Notes: generated by a model not told the origin, from the sequence alone. A stretch of DNA of 12,963 nucleotides from Avoscillospira sp045579045 (GCA_045579045.1 JAZNLL010000113.1:1-12963); one strand, 5' to 3'; counted from the stretch's first letter, positions 1 to 6,712 are shown. Numbers and translations are program-made.

Positions 1-30
1 AGACATCGTTCTCAAATGGAGGTTAACAGT

Positions 31-144
31 ATGAAGGTAAGACCGTCCGTGAAGCCCATGTGCGAAAAGTGCAAGATCATCAAGCGCAAGGGTAGAGTCA
101 TGGTAATTTGTGAAAACCCCAAGCACAAGCAGAGACAAGGCTAA
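31..144 (+). CDS. rpmJ: 50S ribosomal protein L36
   Basis: This 37-residue protein is too short for most ORF length cut-offs but is clear by sequence. It begins MKVRPSVKPMC and carries the zinc ribbon of the cysteine-containing L36 form: C11, C14, C27 and H32. It binds 23S rRNA in the large subunit. The start ATG follows a GGAGG at 18-22 with an 8-base spacer. It is the first complete gene of the window, 21 bp ahead of rpsM, the usual order rpmJ-rpsM-rpsK-rpsD-rpoA-rplQ of Firmicutes. The first 30 bases hold only its ribosome binding site; I cannot assign a preceding gene end there. Confidence 0.97.
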   Translation: MKVRPSVKPMCEKCKIIKRKGRVMVICENPKHKQRQG

Positions 145-165
145 TAGGAGGTGCGCTGAAGGAAT

Positions 166-534
166 ATGGCACGTATTGCTGGTATTGACCTGCCCCGTGA
201 GAAGAGAATCGAAATCGGTTTGACTTATATCTACGGCATTGGCAGAAAGAGCGCGAAGGACATTCTGGCTATGGCTAACATCGATCCCGACATCCGTGTT
301 AAGGATCTGACTGATGAGCAGGAAGCCGCCCTTCGTGAAGTTATTGATAAGAATTTCACCATCGAAGGTGACCTGCGTCGTGAGGTCGCTCTGAACATCA
401 AGCGTCTGGTGGAAATCGGCTTCTTCCGTGGTGTCCGCCACAGAAGAGGCCTCCCCGTCCGTGGTCAGAGAACCAAGACCAACGCCCGTACCCGTAAGGG
501 TCCCAAGAAGACCATCGCTAACAAGAAGAAGTAA
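166..534 (+). CDS. rpsM: 30S ribosomal protein S13
   Basis: A 122-residue protein with the full S13 pattern: N-terminal MARIAGIDLPREKR, the helix-two-turn-helix segment with YGIGRKSA near residues 22-30, and the basic tail RGLPVRGQRTKTNART before a lysine-rich end. S13 sits in the head of the small subunit and touches the P-site tRNA and the B1 bridges to the large subunit. Length matches the family (about 120). The ribosome binding site GGAGGTG at 147-153 is rather far (12 bases) from the ATG; a second AAGGA lies only 2 bases before it, so the first is probably used. Part of the alpha operon, 15 bp before rpsK. Confidence 0.98.
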   Translation: MARIAGIDLPREKRIEIGLTYIYGIGRKSAKDILAMANIDPDIRVKDLTDEQEAALREVIDKNFTIEGDLRREVALNIKRLVEIGFFRGVRHRRGLPVRGQRTKTNARTRKGPKKTIANKKK

Positions 535-549
535 AGGAGGGATATCGCA

Positions 550-951
550 ATGGCAAAGCAGAATGCTAAGAAAGTGATCAAGCGCCGCAGAGAGCGCAAG
601 AACATTGAGAAGGGCGCCGTGCATATCCGCTCTTCCTTCAACAACACCATGGTAACTGTTACCGACACCAACGGCAATGCCCTGTCCTGGGCTTCCTCCG
701 GCGGTCTCGGCTTCCGTGGTTCCAGAAAGTCTACTCCCTATGCTGCTCAGATGGCATCCGAGACTGCTGCAAAGGCAGCAATCGAGAGCTGCGGTCTGAA
801 GTCCGTTGAAGTGTACGTCAAGGGTCCCGGCCAGGGTCGCGAAGCAGCCATCCGTGCGCTGCAGTCCGCAGGTCTGGAAGTGACCATGATCAAGGACGTG
901 ACTCCCATTGCTCACAATGGCTGCCGTCCTCCCAAGAGACGTCGCGTCTAA
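550..951 (+). CDS. rpsK: 30S ribosomal protein S11
   Basis: A 133-residue S11. The conserved core is complete: AHVRSSFNNT-like segment (here VHIRSSFNNTMVTVTD, about residues 24-39), the GFRGSRKSTPYAAQ stretch, and the C-terminal PIAHNGCRPPKRRRV, which is characteristic. S11 lies on the platform of the 30S subunit next to the mRNA exit path and S7. A strong AAGGAGGG precedes the ATG at a good spacing. The gene sits 15 bp after rpsM and 24 bp before rpsD, in the expected alpha-operon position, so co-transcription is likely. Confidence 0.98.
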   Translation: MAKQNAKKVIKRRRERKNIEKGAVHIRSSFNNTMVTVTDTNGNALSWASSGGLGFRGSRKSTPYAAQMASETAAKAAIESCGLKSVEVYVKGPGQGREAAIRALQSAGLEVTMIKDVTPIAHNGCRPPKRRRV

Positions 952-975
952 TTCGCAGAAGGAGGAACTTTAATA

Positions 976-1572
976 ATGGCAAAGAACACACAGCCTGTCC
1001 TCAAGCGCTGCAGAACTCTGGGCGTTTCTCCCGCCGCTATGGGCTACTCCAAGTCTTCCAACAAGAACCCCGGTGGCCAGCGTCGCGCAAAGAAGTCCGA
1101 GTATGCTCTGCAGATGACTGAGAAGCAGAAGGTCAAGTTTGTTTACGGCATTCTGGAAAAGCAGTTCAGAATGTACTTTGAAAAGGCCGAGCGTATGTCC
1201 GGCAACACCGGTGAGAATCTGCTCTCTCTGGTGGAGCGCCGTCTGGACAACGTGGTTTACCGTCTGGGCTTCGCCGCTACCCGTCGTGAGGCTCGCCAGC
1301 TGGTCAACCATGGCCACTACACCGTCAACGGCAAGCGCGTCAACATTCCTTCCTATATGGTCAGCAATGGTGACGTCATCGCTGTTTGCGAGAAGAGCGC
1401 TTCCAACACCCGCTTCAAGATGCTGAAGGAAGCTGATGCTTTCGTGGCAGCACCCAAGTGGCTGGAGCGCGACAAGAACAACCTCCAGGGCAAGGTTATC
1501 GCAATGCCCGCAAGAGACGATATTGACTTCGAGGTCGCCGAGAACCTGATCGTCGAGTTGTACTCCAAGTAA
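976..1572 (+). CDS. rpsD: 30S ribosomal protein S4
   Basis: A 198-residue S4. It has the N-terminal S4/S9 domain and, from about residue 91, the S4 RNA-binding domain with the near-invariant ERRLDNVVYRLGFA and ARQLVNHGHYTVNGKRV segments; it ends IVELYSK as in other S4 proteins. S4 is a primary 16S rRNA binder and, in many bacteria, the translational repressor of its own operon. The N-terminal region has only one cysteine (C12), so this is the zinc-free form. The ATG follows GAAGGAGGA. The gene lies inside the alpha operon between rpsK and rpoA, with 80 bp to rpoA. Confidence 0.98.
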   Translation: MAKNTQPVLKRCRTLGVSPAAMGYSKSSNKNPGGQRRAKKSEYALQMTEKQKVKFVYGILEKQFRMYFEKAERMSGNTGENLLSLVERRLDNVVYRLGFAATRREARQLVNHGHYTVNGKRVNIPSYMVSNGDVIAVCEKSASNTRFKMLKEADAFVAAPKWLERDKNNLQGKVIAMPARDDIDFEVAENLIVELYSK

Positions 1573-1605
1573 TTCTTCATCCTCGTTTTTTGGTAGGCTG
1601 AAATC

Positions 1606-1629
1606 GGCAACGAAACACATTCGTTTCGG
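1606..1629 (+). other. Small hairpin in the rpsD-rpoA spacer
   Basis: The 80-bp spacer between rpsD and rpoA is the longest in this operon. It contains a short inverted repeat CGAAAC-acattc-GTTTCG, not followed by a T run, so it is not a terminator. It could slow ribosomes or shield the rpoA ribosome binding site (AAGGAGGG, just downstream), or be an RNA processing site. I see no clear promoter in the spacer. Function is a guess. Confidence 0.3.
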
Positions 1630-1652
1630 AGTTACAAGGAGGGTATTAAATT

Positions 1653-2612
1653 ATGGTAGAAATCGAAAAGCCTCGTATTGAGTGCATCGACTCCCCCGAA
1701 GACAGTTCCTATGGTAAGTATGTCGTAGAGCCTCTGGAAAGAGGCTACGGCACTACCCTGGGCAACTCCCTCAGAAGAATCCTGCTTTCTTCTCTGCCCG
1801 GCACCGCAGCGACTTCCATCAAGATCGCCGGTGTCCAGCATGAGTTCTCCACCATTCCCGGCGTCAAGGAAGACGTCACCGAGATCGTGCTGAACGTCAA
1901 GAAGATCATTGCAAGACTTCATTGCCAGGGTGTGAAGACTGTCTATATCGACGCTGCAGGTGAGTGCGAAGTGACTGCCGGAGATATCAAGGCCGACGGC
2001 GAGGTCGAGATCCTCAATCCCGATCTGCACATCTGCTCTCTGGGCCCCGATGCAACCTTTAATATGGAGATCACTCTGAGCCATGGCCGCGGCTATGTTC
2101 CCGCTGATCGGAACAAGAATGCCCAGATGCCCATTGGTGTGATCGCCATCGACTCGATCTACACGCCTGTTTACAAGGTGAACTACACCGTGGAAAACAC
2201 CCGTGTGGGCAACATGACTGACTATGATAAGCTGACTCTGGAAGTCTGGACCGACTCCACCATCACCGCTCGTGATGCTGTGTCTCTGGGTGCCAAGATT
2301 CTTTCCGATCACCTGTGCCTGTTCACCGACCTGTCTGAGGCCGTTGCAAGCAAGTCCACAGTGGTTGAGAAGGAGCCTTCCACCAAGGCCAAGGTTCTGG
2401 AACTGACCATTGAAGAGCTGGATCTGTCCGTCAGAAGTTTCAACTGCCTCAAGCGCGCCAACATCAACAATGTCGAAGACCTGATCTCCAAGACCGGTGA
2501 AGACATGATGAAGGTCCGTAACATGGGCAGAAAGTCTCTGGAAGAAGTGCAGAACAAGCTGGCAGCCATGGGTCTGTCCCTGGCCAGCGAAGACTCTGCC
2601 AATAACAACTAA
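1653..2612 (+). CDS. rpoA: DNA-directed RNA polymerase subunit alpha
   Basis: A 319-residue alpha subunit, the dimerising scaffold of RNA polymerase. The N-terminal assembly domain (about 1-230) has the GYGTTLGNSLRRILLSS dimer segment near residues 31-47. The C-terminal domain (about 245-310), after a flexible linker, has IEELDLSVRSFNCLKRANI and the helix-hairpin-helix segment MGRKSLEEV, the surface that binds UP elements and activators. Length fits Firmicutes alpha subunits (about 315). The start ATG follows AAGGAGGG. It sits between rpsD and rplQ as in nearly all bacteria, so its level is tied to that of the ribosomal proteins. Confidence 0.99.
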   Translation: MVEIEKPRIECIDSPEDSSYGKYVVEPLERGYGTTLGNSLRRILLSSLPGTAATSIKIAGVQHEFSTIPGVKEDVTEIVLNVKKIIARLHCQGVKTVYIDAAGECEVTAGDIKADGEVEILNPDLHICSLGPDATFNMEITLSHGRGYVPADRNKNAQMPIGVIAIDSIYTPVYKVNYTVENTRVGNMTDYDKLTLEVWTDSTITARDAVSLGAKILSDHLCLFTDLSEAVASKSTVVEKEPSTKAKVLELTIEELDLSVRSFNCLKRANINNVEDLISKTGEDMMKVRNMGRKSLEEVQNKLAAMGLSLASEDSANNN

Positions 2613-2644
2613 GCGATAACCTTTTCATAAAGGAGGGAATTCCA

Positions 2645-2986
2645 ATGTTTGGTACTCGTAAGCTGGGCAGAACCAGCGAGCAGAGAAAGGCCATGCTCCG
2701 TGCTATGACCACTTATCTGTTTGAGAACGGCAAGGTGGAAACCACTTTCTACCGCGCCAAGGAAGTGCAGCCTGTTGCCGAGAAGATGATCACTCTGGGC
2801 AAGAAGAACACGCTGGCTTCCTATCGTAAGGCTCTGTCCTACATCACCAAGGAAGATGTGGCTAAGAAGCTGTTCAGCGAGATCGCACCCAAGTATGCCG
2901 ACCGTAACGGCGGCTACACCCGTGTGACCCGTCTGGGCGCCCGTAAGGGTGACGCTGCTGAAATGGCAGTCATCGAACTGGTGTAA
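2645..2986 (+). CDS. rplQ: 50S ribosomal protein L17
   Basis: A 113-residue L17, short form as in Firmicutes. Diagnostic stretches are KLGRTSEQRKAMLRAMTTYL (residues 6-25) and the C-terminal GGYTRVTRLGARKGDAAEMA before the final IELV. L17 binds 23S rRNA near the peptide exit tunnel. A strong AAAGGAGGG ribosome binding site precedes the ATG. It is the last gene of the alpha operon, 32 bp after rpoA, and is followed within 12 bp by a rho-independent terminator. Confidence 0.98.
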   Translation: MFGTRKLGRTSEQRKAMLRAMTTYLFENGKVETTFYRAKEVQPVAEKMITLGKKNTLASYRKALSYITKEDVAKKLFSEIAPKYADRNGGYTRVTRLGARKGDAAEMAVIELV

Positions 2987-2997
2987 TTACAATAAAC

Positions 2998-3028
2998 AAA
3001 ACCCCGCTGCTTCCGCAGCGTGGTTTTT
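2998..3028. terminator. Terminator of the alpha operon, probably bidirectional
   Basis: Hairpin AAAACC-C-CGCTGC / TTCC loop / GCAGCG-T-GGTTTTT with one C-T mismatch. It begins 11 bases after the rplQ stop and has a T run on the plus strand; read on the minus strand the stem is followed by GGTTTTGTTT, so it can also stop transcripts of the convergent gene that ends at 3033. Confidence 0.88.
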
Positions 3029-3032
3029 GTCG

Positions 3033-3422
3033 TCAGTCAGTAAAAAATTGCAGGATCTTTGGCAGTTTTTTCTCCGGTTCCGGGGCAGTGTTTCGGAAAC
3101 CGCAGGTCTCCAGTGCCTTTTCACAGTAGGTTGCAAAGCTGCGGTTGGCACCGAAAGCGAAGGACAGACCTTCGCCGCCGCCGGAGGAAATGATCTCTGC
3201 CGTCTGGATACCGTCTTTTTCCAATAGCAGTACAGTCAGACTGATGGTACCCTGGGCACGGAGAAAAATATCCTCTCCCACCAGCAGTATCAGTTTTGTA
3301 CTGCCCGATTGGTGCTCCACTTTGCATAAAAACTCGATCTGCAACTCTTTCTCGAGCAAGGCGTGGATCTCCGGCAGTTCTTTTTCTTTGACTGCCGTCA
3401 TCTGAATGTGATGGACCGCCAT
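3033..3422 (-). CDS. Small hypothetical protein, possibly DUF6054-like
   Basis: A 129-residue soluble protein with no signal peptide or membrane segment. I see no catalytic motif. The middle (about 40-105) is an alternating beta pattern (KLILLVGEDIFLRAQ, ISLTVLLLEKDG) followed by a glycine-rich ISSGGGEG and FAFGANRSF, which resembles, from memory, small Clostridial proteins annotated DUF6054; that link is tentative. The start is set by a strong GAGGAGG 7-8 bases upstream. It lies 23 bp downstream of the beta-helix protein gene on the same strand, so the two are probably one operon. Its stop lies just beyond the shared terminator at 2998-3028. Function unknown. Confidence 0.72.
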   Translation of the reverse strand: MAVHHIQMTAVKEKELPEIHALLEKELQIEFLCKVEHQSGSTKLILLVGEDIFLRAQGTISLTVLLLEKDGIQTAEIISSGGGEGLSFAFGANRSFATYCEKALETCGFRNTAPEPEKKLPKILQFFTD

Positions 3423-3445
3423 AGGAAACCTCCTCTTCGGGGGGG

Positions 3446-4105
3446 TTACTTCTTTTCAGCGATTTCACCCTGCTTTTTATAGATGCTGTTGGCAGGGACA
3501 ACACCGCGGACACTGGAAAGAGGATAGATATTGGAGTTTCGGCCAATGACCGTACCGGGGTTCAGCACAGAACCGCAGCCAACTTCCACATTGTCGCCGA
3601 TGAGTGCGCCCACTTTCTTTCTGCCGGTTTCGATTCTCTCGTCACCGTTTTTGATGACCACCAATAGCTTGTCGCTCTTGACATTGGAGGTGATGGAGCC
3701 TGCACCCATGTGTGCCTTGTAGCCCAGAATGCTGTCACCCACATAGTTGTAATGGGGAACCTGCACCTTGTCAAACAAGATCACATTTTTCAGCTCTGTG
3801 GAATTGCCCACCACAGCACCGCTGCCCACCAGCGCATTGCCGCGGATAAAAGCGCAGTGACGGACTTCCGTCTCCGGGCCGATGATGCAGGGACCGGTGA
3901 TGGAGGCAGTGGGAGCCACCTTTGCAGTTTTAGCGATCCAGACATTTTCAGCGGGACGGTCATATTCTGCATCGGAGAGAGTCTTGCCCAGTTCCAGAAT
4001 GAAATTGCCGATACCGGCCAGGGCTTCCCAGGGGTAGGTCACCTGCTCCAGCAGGGGCTTTGCTTGAGTATGTTCCAAATCGTAGAGATCTTTGACTGTG
4101 AACAT
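3446..4105 (-). CDS. Left-handed beta-helix (hexapeptide repeat) protein, GlmU C-terminal-like
   Basis: A 219-residue protein from the ATG at 4105, chosen because AGAGGAA lies 6-8 bases upstream; an in-frame ATG at 4168 would place the start upstream of the likely promoter. After a short helical N-terminus (FTVKDLYDLEHTQAKPLLEQ, YPWEAL), about residues 60-205 are hexapeptide repeats: PTASITGPCIIG, VRHCAFIRGNALVGSGAVVGNSTE, GYKAHMGAGSITSNV, GDNVEVGCGSVLNPGTVIGRNSNIYP. This is the acyltransferase fold of the GlmU C-terminus; there is no N-terminal GXGTRM pyrophosphorylase loop, so the common name UDP-N-acetylglucosamine pyrophosphorylase is likely wrong in detail. Probable role: acetyl or sugar-nucleotide transferase; substrate unknown. 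Confidence 0.88.
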   Translation of the reverse strand: MFTVKDLYDLEHTQAKPLLEQVTYPWEALAGIGNFILELGKTLSDAEYDRPAENVWIAKTAKVAPTASITGPCIIGPETEVRHCAFIRGNALVGSGAVVGNSTELKNVILFDKVQVPHYNYVGDSILGYKAHMGAGSITSNVKSDKLLVVIKNGDERIETGRKKVGALIGDNVEVGCGSVLNPGTVIGRNSNIYPLSSVRGVVPANSIYKKQGEIAEKK

Positions 4106-4136
4106 ATATGTTCCTCTTTTCCTATAGGATGGTTTT

Positions 4137-4165
4137 ATTATACACCCAACCGCAAGGTGTGTCAC
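4137..4165 (-). promoter_or_regulatory. Predicted sigma-A promoter for the beta-helix operon
   Basis: On the minus strand GTGACA (4165-4160), 17-base spacer, TATAAT (4142-4137), about 32 bases before the ATG at 4105. The -10 is consensus and the -35 is 5 of 6. Confidence 0.65.
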
Positions 4166-4178
4166 CAAAATTTTTCGG

Positions 4179-4207
4179 TAGGCAGAAAAGGAGTTTTATG
4201 TTATGAT
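4179..4207 (+). promoter_or_regulatory. Predicted weak promoter for the redox cluster
   Basis: TAGGCA, 17-base spacer, TATGAT (4202-4207), giving a start near 4214, just ahead of the GAGGTG ribosome binding site of the lipoprotein gene. The -35 is only 4 of 6. It lies in the divergent region shared with the minus-strand promoter at 4137-4165. Confidence 0.4.
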
Positions 4208-4235
4208 ACAGAAAAAAGGAATGAGGTGTCATTTT

Positions 4236-4937
4236 ATGAAGAAAATCCTTGTGAGTTTATTGGTATTGACCATGTTGGTGGGCTGCAGTGCACCTGCTGC
4301 CGAGGAACCTGCCTTGGAAGAAGAACTCATCGTGGAGGAAGAACCCACCGTGGAAGAAGAACCCGTCGTGGAAGAAGAACCCACCGTGGAAGAAGAACTC
4401 ACCGTGGAAGAAGAACCCGTCGTAGAGGAAGCACCTGCCGTAGAGGAAGCACCTGCCGTGGAGGAAGCACCTGCTGAAGATGCCATCCCTCTGGGTGCTT
4501 TTACCGCCCAGACCATTACCGGAGAAACGGTGGATGAAAGTATTTTTGCCAATGCAGAGCTGACAGTCATCAATGTCTGGGCCACCTATTGCGGTCCCTG
4601 TAAGCAGGAAATGCCGGTGCTGGGCATGCTGGATCGGGAACTGGAAAGTGTGCAGGTGCTGGGTATCGTCACCGACGTGCTGGATCAGCAAGGGCAGCCG
4701 GACCCCGGTCAGGTGGAGCTGGCATTGGACCTGCAAACTGCCTACGAATGTGATTATCCCAGTCTCATCCTCAATGAGGATCTGGCTATGCTGGGCTTTG
4801 CAAGCCTCAGTGCTGTCCCTGCCACCTTGTTTGTGGACAAGGATGGCAACCTTGTGGGACAGGGTTTCTACGGCGCACTGGATGAGACCGGATGGAGAGA
4901 TACCATTGCAGAGCGACTGGAGATGACACGGCAATGA
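4236..4937 (+). CDS. TlpA/ResA-type thioredoxin-fold lipoprotein
   Basis: A 233-residue exported lipoprotein. The ATG at 4236 is preferred over in-frame ATGs at 4203 and 4221 because GAGGTG sits 7 bases before it and the protein then starts with a clean signal, MKKILVSLLVLTMLVGC, with lipobox LVGC and lipidated C17. Residues 28-81 are nine imperfect six-residue repeats (EEEPTV/EEEPVV, ending EEAPAV), an acidic, extended spacer. The rest is a thioredoxin domain: INVWATYCGPCK with redox cysteines C119 and C122, and the cis-proline segment SAVPATLF. It should act outside the membrane as a thiol-disulfide reductase or related redox carrier. The stop overlaps the start of the next gene (ATGA), suggesting translational coupling. 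The partner substrate is unknown. Confidence 0.93.
   Translation: MKKILVSLLVLTMLVGCSAPAAEEPALEEELIVEEEPTVEEEPVVEEEPTVEEELTVEEEPVVEEAPAVEEAPAVEEAPAEDAIPLGAFTAQTITGETVDESIFANAELTVINVWATYCGPCKQEMPVLGMLDRELESVQVLGIVTDVLDQQGQPDPGQVELALDLQTAYECDYPSLILNEDLAMLGFASLSAVPATLFVDKDGNLVGQGFYGALDETGWRDTIAERLEMTRQ
4317..4478 (+). repeat. Nine tandem 18-bp repeats inside the lipoprotein gene
   Basis: Units of 18 bp, consensus gaagaagaacccaccgtg, from 4317 to 4478 without gaps. Units 1-6 have the GAAGAAGAA start; units 7-9 have switched to gaggaagcacctgccgtg. They encode an acidic, proline-spaced linker. The pattern opens long reading frames on the other strand and frames; those are by-products. Copy number is likely to vary between strains by slippage. 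Confidence 0.93.
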
Positions 4938-5077
4938 AGAAGAAAAAAGATCTGATCGCTGCCGGCTTGCTGGTGGTGTCTGCGGCCTTTTTGACCATTG
5001 GTATTCTGCGGGGCGAGAATACGGTGGTTTGGCGAAAAGCCGTCAATCTCTGCATGGAGTGTATCGGCCTTGGGTAA
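4934..5077 (+). CDS. 47-residue membrane CXXC peptide (CD1871A-family-like)
   Basis: A tiny gene whose ATG overlaps the TGA of the lipoprotein gene (ATGA at 4934-4937). The product has a lysine-rich N-terminus (MKKKKD), one hydrophobic segment (about residues 7-25) and ends WRKAVNLCMECIGLG with C40 and C43. By the positive-inside rule the lysines stay in the cytoplasm and the CXXC faces outward, on the side of the thioredoxin lipoprotein. I recognise the C-terminal CxECIGIG pattern and the gene position from the Clostridial family called CD1871A CXXC motif-containing protein, whose function is not established to my knowledge. Its last codons overlap the TTG start of the downstream 4Fe-4S gene. 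Likely an electron or thiol relay. Confidence 0.85.
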   Translation: MKKKKDLIAAGLLVVSAAFLTIGILRGENTVVWRKAVNLCMECIGLG

Positions 5078-5924
5078 ACAAAAACTCCGTACCGCCATTC
5101 AAATTGTCTGGACAGCCCTGTCCAACGGCTATGTCATGGGCTTTGCCAAGGGCAAGCTCTATGGCGGCGGCTTGAAGAATGTCTGCGTCCCCGGACTCAA
5201 CTGCTATTCCTGCCCCGGTGCTCTGGGTGCCTGTCCTTTGGGTGCTCTGCAGTCTACATTGGCAGACCGGAACTATCGTTTTGCCTTCTATGCAGTGGGC
5301 TTTCTCATGCTCTTCGGTGCTGTATTGGGACGGGTGACCTGCGGATTTCTGTGTCCCTTTGGACTGGTGCAGGACTTGCTCTACAGAATTCCTCTGCCTA
5401 AAAAACGGAAACTCCTGCCCGGTGACCGTTTCCTCAAATGGCTCAAGTACATCCTACTGGTATTGTTCTGCATCCTGCTGCCTTTGGTAGTGGTGGATGT
5501 GGTAGGGCAGGGGAAACCCTGGTTCTGCGCCTATGTGTGCCCCTCCGGTACTTTTCTGGGCGGAATTCCCATGGTGGCTGCCAACGCAGGTCTCAGAACG
5601 GCTCTGGGCTGGCTGTGGCGTTGGAAACTGGCGTTACTCATTAGCATTGTCATTCTTTCCCTGTTTTATTATCGCCCCTTCTGCCGCTATCTGTGCCCTC
5701 TTGGTGCTATTTACGGCTGTTTCAATCCAGTATCCATTCTCCGCTATCGGCTGGACAAGGATGCCTGTATCCAGTGCGGCAAATGCCAAAAAGCCTGCCC
5801 CTTTGAACTGGACCCCTCCAAAACTCCCAACCATGTGGAGTGTATCCGCTGCGGCAGATGCCTCGATGCCTGCCCCACCGATGCATTGAAAAGCTTAATA
5901 CGGAAAAATAACAAAAATAATTGA
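5070..5924 (+). CDS. 4Fe-4S membrane protein, NapH/YccM-like polyferredoxin
   Basis: A 284-residue membrane iron-sulfur protein. From the TTG start it has a cysteine-rich segment NVCVPGLNCYSCPGALGACP (C39, C45, C48, C55), hydrophobic helices, then paired motifs CGFLCPFG, CAYVCPSG and CRYLCPLG typical of NapH-like quinol/ferredoxin membrane proteins, and a C-terminal 2[4Fe-4S] ferredoxin with CIQCGKCQKACP and CIRCGRCLDACP (cysteines near 233-243 and 258-268). It probably passes electrons across or along the membrane. The start is inferred: TTG at 5070 overlaps the stop of the CXXC peptide and follows GGAGTG by 8 bases; an ATG at 4998 in the same frame would overlap the peptide almost fully and adds non-homologous sequence. 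The unit is probably co-transcribed with both upstream genes. Confidence 0.9.
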   Translation: MGKQKLRTAIQIVWTALSNGYVMGFAKGKLYGGGLKNVCVPGLNCYSCPGALGACPLGALQSTLADRNYRFAFYAVGFLMLFGAVLGRVTCGFLCPFGLVQDLLYRIPLPKKRKLLPGDRFLKWLKYILLVLFCILLPLVVVDVVGQGKPWFCAYVCPSGTFLGGIPMVAANAGLRTALGWLWRWKLALLISIVILSLFYYRPFCRYLCPLGAIYGCFNPVSILRYRLDKDACIQCGKCQKACPFELDPSKTPNHVECIRCGRCLDACPTDALKSLIRKNNKNN

Positions 5925-5935
5925 GGTGACTGTTG

Positions 5936-6700
5936 ATGTTTTTCTTAAGTAAAAATGCAGATGCGCGGAGTATGCGCGAGGCAAAAGGCTATGTGGCAAA
6001 AATAAAAAAAGAACTGAGTGAGGTTGTGGGTCGAACTAAGACGCAGGATCCAATGTTTATTGAGATCGTCTTTCTTGCGGTGCTTGGTAATTTGTGCAGT
6101 AGTGCAGTGTCAAATGGCGCAGCAGCGCACATCAGAGATCAAATTGGTGCGATCATTCCTGAAAGTGACAGAGAAACCGCAGTGACTGTGTTTGACAAGG
6201 CTCAAAGAACGTTTCAGAATGCCTTGGAAAGCGGAAGTAATCCTGTTTTGTCTGTTTTCAACGGGCAGATCATGCGGCTAAACCCTTTGGCAGAAAACCC
6301 TTTCTTTGTTGTTGATGCAAAGGCGCTTATAAACAGTACCATTAGGAAATTACGCGTATCCGATCTGTATTCGTGCTGCTTTCCTGAGGATGAACTAAAG
6401 TATCCGGAGCCCAGAGTGTATTTGGATAGAAGCAAAGCACCGAGAAAGCTGCTCTCCTTAGAGAATCCTCTTACAGCAGAGGCTTACAGAAGAATCGGAC
6501 TGATCGATTATAAAGGATATACATATAAACTGTACATCAACCAAAGCGATAAATGGATTTTGTGCAGAGATGTAAAAAAAGATGAATATGGTGCAACATT
6601 AGAGTTTTTTAAGGGATCGCAAGAGGAATGGGCTGAGATACTGGATATCCATAATAGAAGTGCTCAGGCATATTCTATGTATTCCTGCCCTTTGTACTGA
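5936..6700 (+). CDS. Hypothetical protein, no recognised family
   Basis: A 254-residue protein I do not recognise. The ATG at 5936 is preferred to the TTG directly before it because GAGGTG (5923-5928) has the right spacing of 7. It follows the 4Fe-4S gene by 11 bp and so is probably in the same transcript. There is no signal peptide and no obvious membrane helix, though FIEIVFLAVLGNL (about 43-55) is hydrophobic. The N-terminal half looks helical; the C-terminal half has mixed beta segments (IDYKGYTYKLYI, KWILCRDVKKDEYG). Cysteines are present but not in CXXC spacing. By eye its codons are more A+T rich than its neighbours (many ATA, AGA, AAA and TTA), hinting at later acquisition. A terminator follows 12 bp after the stop. 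Confidence 0.75.
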   Translation: MFFLSKNADARSMREAKGYVAKIKKELSEVVGRTKTQDPMFIEIVFLAVLGNLCSSAVSNGAAAHIRDQIGAIIPESDRETAVTVFDKAQRTFQNALESGSNPVLSVFNGQIMRLNPLAENPFFVVDAKALINSTIRKLRVSDLYSCCFPEDELKYPEPRVYLDRSKAPRKLLSLENPLTAEAYRRIGLIDYKGYTYKLYINQSDKWILCRDVKKDEYGATLEFFKGSQEEWAEILDIHNRSAQAYSMYSCPLY

Positions 6701-6712
6701 TCCCTGCCGACA

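Noticed and set aside
970..1620. A 216-codon frame antisense to rpsD, and a 226-codon frame antisense to rpoA (1632-2312)
   Set aside because: Codon-bias shadows of highly expressed genes; no family resemblance.
4317..4478. Possible CRISPR-like array
   Set aside because: The units are contiguous, 18 bp, in frame within a gene, and have no spacers.
4229..4934. Long antisense and alternate frames across the lipoprotein gene, rich in phenylalanine/glycine or arginine/histidine repeats
   Set aside because: Produced by the 18-bp tandem repeat, which keeps every frame open. The signal peptide, lipobox and CXXC support the plus-strand frame at 4236-4937.
4998..5069. Upstream ATG giving a 308-residue version of the 4Fe-4S protein
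   Set aside because: The added 24 residues are the out-of-frame reading of the CXXC peptide gene and do not resemble a signal or membrane segment; TTG at 5070 has a better ribosome binding site.
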